Assembly (NCBI GenBank): GCA_015183035.1
Contig: JACZZP010000018.1
Span: 1,302,001-1,366,000, forward strand
Direction: 5' to 3'
DNA: 64,000 nucleotides
DNA from: Meloidogyne chitwoodi
Taxonomy: Eukaryota > Nematoda > Chromadorea > Rhabditida > Meloidogynidae
This document shows positions 57,001 to 64,000 of the stretch, one piece after another. The notes beneath the pieces were generated by a model, which saw only the letters and a program-made list of their open reading frames with translations, was not told the origin of the DNA and did not search any database. The position numbers were made by a program, and so were the translations under genes. How positions within the stretch are numbered: position 1 is the first letter of the stretch; the number at the start of each line of letters is the position of its first letter.

Positions 57001-57534
57001 GTATATTAAGTGCCAAAAAAGCTCAGGACCGATTTGGGCATCTAAAAATTAAATTAAAGAGTTGAAAAATTGAATCAAAAATAACAAAACTGCCAAATAC
57101 ACTAAACATACCCAACTCATCTACACTGAAATACCCAACTCATCTACACTGAAATACCCAACTCATCTACACTGAAATACCCAACTCATCTACACTAATA
57201 TTAAGAGGAAAAATAAATAATTTTAAATTAAAAAATAATGTAAAAAAGGGAAAGGAAATTTAAATAATAATTTTTATTTAAATTTAAATATTTTGGTAAA
57301 TAAAAATAAAAATAAATTTACCAAATCAGAAACAGCCAAAGAAAAAATAAAAAAATTGCTAGGTTGTCGAATTTGTCTGTCAAGTAAAAATGATAAAAGA
57401 ACGACCAAATTACCAACAACAGTTAAAGCAGAAATTATAGCCATTAAAAATACTAAAAAAATTTCTGACCAAGCTAAAGATGAAGAATTTAAATAATTAT
57501 TATTTGTTTGTATAATTTCGTTGTTATTATTCAT
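51087..57534 (-). CDS. Muscarinic-type acetylcholine receptor (GAR family)
   Basis: G-protein-coupled muscarinic receptor on the minus strand. Exon 1 (57322-57534) gives a glycosylatable Asn-rich N-terminus, TM1 ([14 protein letters not shown]) and TM2 ([11 protein letters not shown]). After a 2.6-kb intron come [20 protein letters not shown] (TM3 with the ligand Asp), [20 protein letters not shown], and TM4 near 54350. TM5 is near 53840-53890. A very long third loop over many small exons (51890-53850) is rich in Glu, Lys and Gln. TM6 is [22 protein letters not shown]7 has [15 protein letters not shown] with tail [16 protein letters not shown]; stop 51087-51089. The [13 protein letters not shown] and [11 protein letters not shown] motifs fit the invertebrate Gi/o-type GAR-1/GAR-2 branch, with GAR-2 more likely. 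Introns hold several inverted repeats and a tRNA-like sequence. Small-exon joins in loop 3 are uncertain. Confidence 0.9.
51750..51860. repeat. TTTTGCCAT / ATGGCAAAA inverted repeat cluster
   Basis: AATTTTGCCATTTTTAAAAA and TATGGCATTTAAAAATGGCA repeat in both orientations, ending near ATATGGCAATAAAAA. It can fold into one or two hairpins. Intron of the muscarinic receptor. Low-complexity, so weak evidence of mobility. Confidence 0.5.
52488..52775. mobile_element. Inverted-repeat element with about 45-bp ends in GAR intron
   Basis: The left arm GGTACTTACGTATTATCCC, then TACGGACTTTTTGCGAATAA, is matched in reverse complement at the right (near 52728-52775), where TTGTCCGCAAAAAGTCCGTA leads to GGGATAATACGTACTAAG and ends TACC. 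The arms pair over about 45 bp with few mismatches around a 190-bp interior that also has GATTCGATGGC. Single copy in the window; no target duplication identified. Confidence 0.75.
53174..53244 (+). repeat. tRNA-like sequence, anticodon loop CTTATAA
   Basis: Best of the five tRNA-like sequences. A-box region TTGGTTAAGGTC; possible D stem GGCC/GGTC; an anticodon-like loop CTTATAA, as in tRNA-Ile(UAU), but with one extra A that weakens the stem. It has a perfect T arm ACAGG-TTCGATT-CCTGT. The acceptor stem pairs poorly. It lies in a GAR receptor intron, antisense to it. Likely a tRNA pseudogene or SINE head. Confidence 0.55.
53575..53632. repeat. GGTCGGTTCAAC hairpin, copy 1
   Basis: CTACAGGTCGGTTCAACTCC, a loop containing ATATTTTGG, then CGTTGAACCG. 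About 20-bp imperfect arms. Sister copy at 54434-54482 in another intron of the same gene. Confidence 0.8.
54434..54482. repeat. GGTCGGTTCAAC hairpin, copy 2
   Basis: CTACAGGTCGGTTCAACGCC, short AT loop, then GCGTTGAACCGACCGATA. Arms pair almost perfectly over about 17 bp. Confidence 0.85.
56619..56711. repeat. GC-rich inverted repeat in GAR intron
   Basis: GCGGGAACGGGGGGTCCCCC on the left and TCCCGCCCGTTCCCC on the right of a 45-bp A/T core. The arms are partially complementary, and the left arm is itself palindromic. A GC island in very AT-rich DNA; probably an element end or MITE. Confidence 0.6.
57107..57196. repeat. Four tandem CCCAACTCATC half-units
   Basis: Four 23-bp units ATACCCAACTCATCTACACT plus GAA, all in one orientation, starting near 57108, 57131, 57154 and 57177. 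They correspond to one arm of the hairpins at 48811, 49174 and 49858. Intron 1 of the GAR receptor. Confidence 0.92.
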
Positions 57535-57726
57535 TTATTTATTTTTATTTTTAATATTTTTAATATTATTTTTGTAAAAGGCATTATATTTATTGTAGAG
57601 GCAAAAATTAATAAAAAAATTAAATAAAAGAGAAGAGAAGAGAAGAGAAAAAAATTTGAAGAAAAAAACTAAAAAAAATTAAAAAAAAATTTTTTATCAT
57701 TAAAATAAAATATTTTCTATAAAAGG

Positions 57727-57803
57727 TTTGCGTTGGCGCAGTGTAACTGTTTTAGCCTACAACTTAAGAAGGGTTAAAGGTTCGAATCCTGTTAGTGGAA
57801 AAA
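57727..57803 (+). repeat. tRNA-like (SINE-like) sequence
   Basis: A-box-like TTGGCGCAGTGTAAC and B box AGGTTCGAATCC, about 40 bases apart. The anticodon-region CTTAAGA would read UAA (Leu), but its stem does not pair and there is no long variable arm. Best seen as a tRNA-derived remnant. Confidence 0.5.
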
Positions 57804-58446
57804 CATTTTTATTTTATAGAAAAACATTTTAAAATTAAAAAATAAAATATTACAATAATATTTTATTTTTTTAAATTATTTTATAAGATTTAAAATTTAA
57901 AATATTCTTTAATTAAATAAAAATAAATTAAAAGTGTTGAGATATTCTAATTTTTTAAAAAAAATAAATTGTCTAATGGTGAAATGTCTTTAAAAAATAA
58001 ATATTTTAAAAAATATTTTGCAAATCTAAACATATTATAGTAATATTTTTTCACTTATTTTTGTCAAAAAAAAATGAAAGAAAAAAAATAAAAAAAGAGG
58101 GGAGGAGCATTAAAAAATACTCTCTTTTTGCATAAATAGCCCCCTCTTCTTTAAAAAGGCAAAATTTAAAAAGTCAAGTAATTCTCTCCTCCAATTTCAA
58201 AAAATAAATTAAAAAATAAAAAGAAAGGCTTAAAATTAAAAATAAAGGATTAAAATGATTGAATGATAAAATAAAAATAAAAAATAATAAATAAAAAAGA
58301 TTTACTCAAAATATTTATTTTTTAAAAGTCCAAAAAGAATTTATTTTTACAGAAAATGACAGAAAAATATTTTATTTATTTATTTAAAATGGGTGAAAAT
58401 ACTCTTTTGGGGATTCAAACAATTTAAAAACTTTTGAGTGTTTGGA

Positions 58447-58744
58447 GGTCTGTTCGGCGCTAGTTTTTATTTTTTTAAATAAATTAAATTTAAAACTTTT
58501 TTGGAAAATTTATAACCTTTTTTAAATTAAATATTAATTGTTTTTATAAATATTAGGGTTTTCTTTAATTATTTTATCATTTTTAATTCAAACAAATTTT
58601 TTTAAAATAAAAAGAAATTAATTAAATATATTTAAAACTGTTAAAAAATAATAAATAAATTAAATTATTAATTAATTATTTAAATAAAATATTTAAATAA
58701 TTATAAAATTTAAAAAAAAAAGTTTTTTTGCGCCAAAACATCCC
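58447..58744. mobile_element. AT-rich element with GGGATGTTTnGGCGC-type ends, copy C
   Basis: The left end is GGTCTGTTCGGCGCTAG; the right end is the complement of GGGATGTTTTGGCGCAAAA. About 260 bp of A/T between. Family grouping rests only on the ends. Confidence 0.5.
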
Positions 58745-59358
58745 CCAATTTATTTTTATTTTTTACCTTGGCAAAGTGTCAATAAAAACTTTAAAAAAAT
58801 ATTTATAAAAAATAATTTAAAAAAAGTTCGTGCAAAAGAGACAATTGAAAAATAAATAAAAATTAAAAAAAAGTTTTATTTATTTTTAAGTTTAGTAGTT
58901 GTTCTCTTTGCTTATAAATAAATTTTATTTTAATCTTTCATCTCTTTTTTTAATAAAATAAATATTTAAAAGCAAAATTATTAAAGAAAAAAAGACTGGA
59001 GTAATTTTTGAATTTAAAATAGAATTAAAAATAAATATTTAAATTAAATAAAATATTTATTTATTTTTAAATTATTTTATTTAATTCTTTTTTAACGCCC
59101 AAACTTTTTTTGCGCCGAAAGAATATTTTAAATAATTATATATTTTTATATTTTATTTATTTCAATTTATTTTTTTAAAGAATTATTATTAGTGATTTGG
59201 ATTTTGCTAAAATAAAATAATTTGGTGATTTCATAAAAAATAAGTCAAATAAAATTCAAATAATTTTAAAAAATTATTTGATAAAATATTTTAATTTTGG
59301 CAATCACTAATTATATAAATAAATATATATTATCATTATTAATTTTTATTATTTAGGC

Positions 59359-59540
59359 GGGATCAACCCTGAATATCGAAACCCTAAATATCTATTAGCC
59401 AAATGGTCAAACTGCCAATTTGGTCAAGTAATAAAACACTCCCAATAGGTCCAACTTTGAATGGGACCAAATTGTTTTAAGAGATTTGACCGAATTGGCA
59501 ATTGGACCAATTGGCTAATTAGATATTCAGGGGTGGACCC
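59359..59540. mobile_element. Inverted-repeat element 'TAGCCAATTGG', copy 2
   Basis: About 182 bp. Begins GGGATCAACCCTGAATATCG and ends with the complement, GATATTCAGGGGTGGACCC. The interior matches 21321-21512 (TTAGCCAAATGGTCAAACTG against CCAATTGGCTAATTAGATAT). Here both outer ends are present, so this copy defines the element termini better. Confidence 0.85.
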
Positions 59541-60570
59541 GGCCATAATTAAAAAAAAGTTTTATCAATTTATTTAAATATATATCAAAACAAATAAAAA
59601 CAAAATAAAAAATTTTTATTCAAAATCTAAAAAATCACAAAATTTAGTTTACCAAAAAAAGTTTTTTTTTTAAAAAAAATCAAAAAAAAAAATATTTTTC
59701 TAATTTGAATAAATAAATAAAATATATAAAAATGTGCTTAATATATAAAAAAACATTTCCTTTTATTTTTAAGAGAGAAAATAAATAAGCATTTTCTCTC
59801 TTTTTTATTTTTAAAGTTTTTATTTATGGGAGGAGTTTTTTTTAAGAAGAAGAAAAAAAGTTTTAATAATTTTGTTGCGGATAAAAATAAATTTTTTTTT
59901 TTTAAATAATTTTTATTAAACAAAATTATTTTAGTAAAAAATTACAAAAAAAAATATATATTTTTTTAAGAAATAATTTCTTTAATTTAAAAAAATTATT
60001 AAATATTTTTTTTATTAAAAAATAAATAATTAAATTTTATGAAAAAAAACTTTTTTTTTTTAAATTCCCCAAGGGATTTTATTAGAATATTTTTTTACTA
60101 AAATTATGTGAAAAAAAAATAATAATTTAAAAAATGATATCATAAATTTATTAAATAAATAAATAAAATAATATGTTCATCTAATCTTTAAAATTTTAAA
60201 AATTAGAAAAAAAATTTTTAATTTTTTTTTAATTCAAAAATTCTTAGCGAAAAATTATTTAAATTTTAATATTTATTTTTTAATAAAAATAAAACAATTT
60301 ATTTTTTAAATTTATACCAATTTGTTTTTTTTCTTTAAAAATATTTAAAATAAAATAAAAATATAAAATTAGCTTTATTTTTTATCGTAAAAAATAAATA
60401 AATTTTTTTTGCAAAATAAAATGATTTTTAGTATATTTAAAAATATTTATTTTTTTAAAAAAGAGCTCAAATTATAAAATTTTATATAAAAATTCAAAAT
60501 TTTTTTTTAAAATTATTTTCGAATGTTTAAATAATATATTTAAATTTAAAAATTAAATTTAAAAAATAAA

Positions 60571-60646
60571 TACCAGGGATTATGCTGACAAAAAATAAAA
60601 AAAAAAATTAAATTAATTTAATTGTCAATTCTCAATATCCCTGGTA
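60571..60646. repeat. TACCAGGGAT hairpin downstream of RNF5
   Basis: TACCAGGGATTATGCTGACA on the left, with TTGTCAATTCTCAATATCCC then TGGTA on the right. The arms can pair around an A/T loop. It lies just downstream of the RNF5-like stop on the minus strand, so it could be in the 3' UTR. Confidence 0.7.
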
Positions 60647-60717
60647 TATAAAAATTAATATGTAAATTTTTGTTTTCTTTTATTTTAATAAAATTGTTTT
60701 TTCAAGTCAAAAAACCT

Positions 60718-62009
60718 TCAAAAAAGCAAAAGCCAAGCCAAAATAAGAAGTCCAATGTACATAAACATGTTTGACAAAAATTGCTCTTCTGCCTGTTGTG
60801 GACTTCCTGGGGCTGTTATAATTAAAAATAAATAAATTAATTAAATAAATTAAAAATAAATATACTATTGGCTTGTCTATCAGCACTACCTCCTCCTCCT
60901 AAACCAGTGTTGAAAAAAGAAGCAAAAAAAGAAATTGGAAAAACTCCAATTCCCAATGAAAATTGAACACCTCCGTGTCCATTATCACCTCCCCATTGAA
61001 ACATTCCAGGGAGAGACTTTAAGAAATTAAATAATTAATTAATTATTTAAAAAAAAACTTGAGAGGTTTCCTCTGTTCGTTGCCCTTGAGGACGTGGCGG
61101 AACTTTTGAACGCGGATCAGTATCACCACCTCCACGTCCGTATAAGGGAATTACCTGAAAAATAAATAAAATAATAAATTATTTTAAAAAATGAAAGATT
61201 TTTTTAAAAAAACCCCAGGCGGAAATAAAATTGTTAAGAATTAAAGGAGAGATTAATAAATAAATAGTGAATATTTTGTCCATAAAAACATTGAGGAATA
61301 AATAAAAGAAATTTTTCATAGTAAAATCCCCTTAACTTCAAAAAATAAAATTAATTACCCGTTCTTTACTAATCGCTGATTTACAAACAGGACAAAGTTG
61401 TCGATTTGGACGGGTATCAAGCCATTGGTGAAGACAAGGCCAACAAAATAAATGTCCACACATTGAGACAACCTTAAAAATCAAAATTATTTTAAAATTA
61501 AGATTAAAAACATAAACCGCGTCTTTTGCCATTTCCAAACAAATATTACATTCAAATCTGTAAATTTTGATATTTTTTAAAAGAAAAGATTTGTGTTTAT
61601 TATTATCAGAAAATATAAAATCACAAAAACTCTTCTTTGTAATAAATTATATTCCTAATTAAACATTCTTATTTTAATTTTAGATTAATAAGCTTCATAA
61701 AAAATTAAAAAAAGGATATTAAAATAGAGAAATTTATCTTTATTTAAAATTTATTCTTAGCTAGGTCAATTTTGAGGACTAATCTTTATCAGAAAACTTT
61801 TAAAAGGAATTAAATGATTTTTTTAAAAAAAACCTTGAAGTTGCATCTTCTTTTTGCTTATTTTGTTCTTCAGAATTAGTTATATTTTCGTTATTATTAT
61901 TATGCGAATTTTGATCTCTTTCAGCATTATTACTACTTGATGATTGAGAAGTTGACTCATCTTTCTTTTGTTCTTGTTGGATATTATCGGTACTAACATT
62001 TTGACTCAT
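60718..62009 (-). CDS. rnf-5: RNF5/RNF185 ER-anchored RING E3 ubiquitin ligase
   Basis: Membrane-bound ubiquitin ligase of the ER-associated degradation pathway. The minus-strand ATG at 62007-62009 starts a low-complexity N-terminus (Gln/Ser/Asn/Glu-rich, MSQNVSTDN). The RING begins [15 protein letters not shown] and continues [20 protein letters not shown] and [14 protein letters not shown] (61338-61570), with all eight C3HC4 ligands. A Gly-rich middle ([20 protein letters not shown], near 61080-61155) follows, then LPGMFQWGG and a C-terminal anchor ([16 protein letters not shown]); stop TGA at 60718-60720. The order RING, IPLYGRG box and C-terminal TM is diagnostic of RNF5/RNF185. A TTTTTTCAG acceptor just upstream of the start codon fits trans-splicing. 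About five exons; intact. Confidence 0.95.
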
Positions 62010-62173
62010 TTTTCCTTTTTTCTTCTTTTTAAAGTCCTGAAAAAATATAAAATAATATAAAGAAAAAATAAAATTGTTCTCAAACAAAAAAGATAAAAAA
62101 TAACGCCATTTATTTTATTAATATTAAAATTATGACAAATTATCAAATATCTTCTAACTAATATGTCTCTCCA

Positions 62174-63156
62174 CGGTTGGGGTCATTTGAGTCCTGCCAG
62201 TTGAGTACTGCCACTTCAGTCCCGCCACTTGAGTTCGAGCCATTTCAGTCCCGCCATTTGAGTACCGCCAGTTCAGTACCAGTTCTACAAAAATTATTAA
62301 AATTGTAAAAAAACTCAAACAAATTATTAAAATATAATAAAAATTTATTAAAACAAAAAATTGACAATGGTTAGGGATTAACCCTACTCCATTGTCATTG
62401 AAAATGTAAACAAAATGTAGGTAATAAAATTGACTAATGAAAAATTTGACTAAGCATTCATGTGATAATTGGAAGAGATACCGGTAAGTAATTCAATAAT
62501 TGGTTGTTGGTTTAACAAAATAAAAACCTTTTTAGTAGCATTTTTTGATGGAAAATTAGCCAGAATAGGCGTTTGAATTTGTTGAAGAACGCGTGTGCGT
62601 ATTGCAGCTGGAGTATCCATCGTTTCTTCAGCTCTTCTCTTGATTCCCGTAACTAGACGCTGAGTAATTACATTGGCAGCGCTATTGTTACATGTGTGCT
62701 GACCTACAGTTTTCAAAAAAACATCTTCCAAAGTTTAATGCAAGCGCCCGTGGCATTTTACTTCTATCGTGTTAAATTGCTCGCATCTCCAAAATTTCTT
62801 ATCCTCATCAGAATTCATTTTATGATAAACATAAAGAAATCCTTCATGTTGTACTTTCTTTTTATTTCTTTTTGTTCTAATGTCTATATTTTCTTGGTGA
62901 TCCATACTAAAAGTGAAAAATATAAATAAAAGGTAAAACAAGTTACGAAAAATGAAAAAAAAATATTGAAATGAAAAAAAACTATTATTTCTGCTTAAAA
63001 GTTTGTTGGTACTGAAATGGCTCCTTTTGTACTGGGACTGAACTGGCGGTACTCAAATGACGGGACTGAAATGGCCCGGGACTGAACTGGCTCGTACTCA
63101 AGTGGCGGGACTGAAGTGGCAGTACTCAACTGGCGGTACTCAACAGGCCCGTTCCG
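62174..63156. mobile_element. 983-bp MULE-like element carrying a broken FLYWCH ORF
   Basis: Flanked by a perfect 9-bp duplication GTCTCTCCA (62165-62173 and 63157-63165). The termini are CGGTTGGGGTCATTTGAG and the complement of CGGAACGGGCCTGTTGAG. Terminal inverted repeats of about 110-140 bp (62174-62286 and about 63010-63156) are built from 14-bp iterations such as GCCACTTCAGTCCC, GCCATTTGAGTACC and GCCAGTTCAGTACC. The interior encodes a FLYWCH-like zinc finger on the minus strand with a stop. A 9-bp duplication with long terminal repeats is the Mutator-superfamily signature. No transposase core is present, so this copy is non-autonomous. Confidence 0.92.
62450..62905 (-). pseudogene. FLYWCH-type zinc-finger ORF with in-frame stop
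   Basis: Minus-strand frame from ATG at 62903-62905 (MDHQENIDIRTKRN). The FLYWCH finger reads GFLYVYHKMN, KKFWRCEQF, KCHGRLH; a TAA at 62735-62737 then interrupts it. The same frame resumes TLEDVFLKTVGQHTCNN, containing the final His/Cys ligands, and runs on as NVITQRLVTGIKRRAEETMD to a stop at 62450. FLYWCH fingers are commonly joined to MULE transposases in animal genomes; here the ORF ends before any DDE domain. Thus a truncated, disabled transposon gene, unless readthrough occurs. Confidence 0.85.
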
Positions 63157-63373
63157 GTCTCTCCAATCTGTTATTCATTATTTTGTCTCCTTCTTCGTCA
63201 TCCCTCCTCTTTCTACGGACATTTTCTCTACTATCTTTCTCTATCAAAATCTATAGAAAATACAACGATTCTGTCTTTCGAAGAACGGTCAGAGATGGAT
63301 AAAAAGGAGAGAGTGTGTGTGAAGATAAGAGAGGATTTCCGGAAAGAATCATTCATAGTTCTAATAGAAAAAT

Positions 63374-63494
63374 GGGTACAGCCCGAAAAGGCGCCGGCCA
63401 TATAGGCGGTATATCTAATGAAGAGAATTAAAGATAAAAAGGAAGCGAGATACTACATGCGCCTTTTCGGCCGGCGCCTTTTCGGGCGTGTCCC
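63374..63494. mobile_element. 121-bp GC-rich MITE near the Pol III subunit gene
   Basis: Ends GGGTACAGCCCGAAAAGGCG and the complement of GGGACACGCCCGAAAAGGCG, both continuing CCGGCC. About 26-bp arms around an A/T core. Flanked by AGAAAAAT and AGAAAAAAT, an approximate 8-9 bp duplication. The GGGTAC start and 9-bp footprint resemble the 203-bp MITE. Confidence 0.82.
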
Positions 63495-63633
63495 AGAAAA
63501 AATATATCTATTTGAGTATTAACACACTATTTAATGCAAAAATAACAAAACTAAAAACTAAAAATCACTTCTAAAGTGTAAAAAATAAATAAAATTTAGC
63601 AAAAAAGTTAACAACAACAACAATTTTCTCTAT

Positions 63634-64000
63634 TTATGTTTTTATTATATCCGTATATTTAGCAGTTTCAAGTCTAGGCACAATATTCATACTTTGAAGT
63701 TCTTGAAATAATAATTTACAAGCATATGGAATTTTAATTTTTGCCATAGATGCTGATGATTTTTTACAATATTGACACCAACCATCATAACCCATTAATC
63801 CACATTCTGTACAAACCTCAACCTTTAAAAGATTAAAAAGTTGTAAAGTTATATTTCTTTTAAAATTCAATTTTTATTCAAAACCCTTCTCACAAACAAG
63901 TAAATCTCCCATTTCTTAATTTCAATTAAAAAAAATTTCAAACCGTAAATTGATCTGAAGAGACCATTAACCTTTCTGTTAATAACATAGAAGATCCATA
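63634..64000 (-). CDS. rpc-2: RNA polymerase III subunit RPC2 (POLR3B), 3' end
   Basis: C-terminal end of the second-largest Pol III subunit, on the minus strand and running off the right edge. The penultimate exon (63944-64000) reads [19 protein letters not shown]. After a short intron the last exon (63634 to about 63828) gives [20 protein letters not shown], a four-cysteine zinc ribbon of the clamp, then [20 protein letters not shown] and the tail [28 protein letters not shown] is the end of second-largest subunits generally; [10 protein letters not shown] with the short tail fits RPC2 rather than RPB2 or RPA2. Stop TAA at 63634-63636. The remainder lies beyond the window. Confidence 0.93.

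Larger units (their letters stand above)
57535..60717. other. Gene-free AT-rich region upstream of the GAR receptor
   Basis: 3.2 kb of A/T-rich DNA between the GAR receptor 5' end and the RNF5-like 3' end. It contains a tRNA-like sequence, two transposon-like elements (58447-58744 and 59359-59540) and a small hairpin (60571-60646). No ORF is supported. Confidence 0.6.

Noticed and set aside
57274..60717. Additional genes in the 57.5-60.7 kb AT-rich region
   Set aside because: All open frames are short, Lys/Asn/Phe/Ile-rich and without domain or splice support.

Overview
The window looks like nuclear DNA of a plant-parasitic (tylenchid) nematode, most likely a root-knot nematode (Meloidogyne). 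It is extremely AT-rich. Genes are split into many short exons by introns that are often only 40-60 bp. Several start codons follow, within a few to about 100 bases, a pyrimidine-rich TTTTCAG/TTTTTAG acceptor with no upstream coding exon, as expected for spliced-leader trans-splicing. Every recognisable protein is of animal/nematode type. The genus is an inference from base composition and gene style; no species marker was tested.

Layout, left to right. A GC-rich tandem repeat (1-118) abuts ABCE1/RLI (176-2930, +). Next is a polypeptide GalNAc-transferase of GLY-5 type with three alternative lectin exons (3844-7838, +). Two tandem, diverged CD36/SCARB-type scavenger receptors follow (9995-13366 and 13976-16349, +), then a serotonin/biogenic-amine GPCR (17758-20690, -). 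About 6.2 kb of gene-free AT-rich DNA (20691-26885) separates this divergent receptor from a complete CBP/p300 acetyltransferase (26886-34693, +). Downstream of CBP lies a decayed copy of its own NCBD segment (35577-35753). Then come MSH4 (36133-39830, +), eIF5B (40481-44475, +), a solitary 5S rRNA gene (44740-44857, -), a secreted EGF-repeat protein (46555-48095, +), a small secreted/one-TM cysteine protein (49485-50113, +), a very small minus-strand gene (50294-50520), a muscarinic GAR-type GPCR with a large third loop (51087-57534, -), an RNF5/RNF185 ER ubiquitin ligase (60718-62009, -), a FLYWCH-bearing transposon (62174-63156) and the 3' end of the RNA polymerase III subunit RPC2 (63634-64000, -).

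Most genes are housekeeping genes with no shared pathway. Translation and ribosome recycling (ABCE1, eIF5B) and Pol III transcription (RPC2, 5S rRNA) recur, and two aminergic/cholinergic receptors point to neural signalling. The distinctive content is non-coding. There are many short inverted-repeat elements, several with 8-9 bp target duplications typical of Mutator-like elements (MULEs). One of these is a 983-bp element with a broken FLYWCH ORF and terminal repeats built of 14-bp iterations. Five tRNA-like sequences carry A and B boxes, there is a nested 60/78-bp minisatellite, and a 'CCCAACTCATC' hairpin family is present.

No previously undescribed defence or biosynthetic system is evident. 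The most promising leads are the triplicated, phase-matched lectin exons with a 16-nt microexon in the GalNAc-transferase, the MULE-like element families with iterated ends, and the NCBD-like fragment downstream of CBP. Exon joins were made by eye, so internal splice sites are approximate unless coordinates are given.
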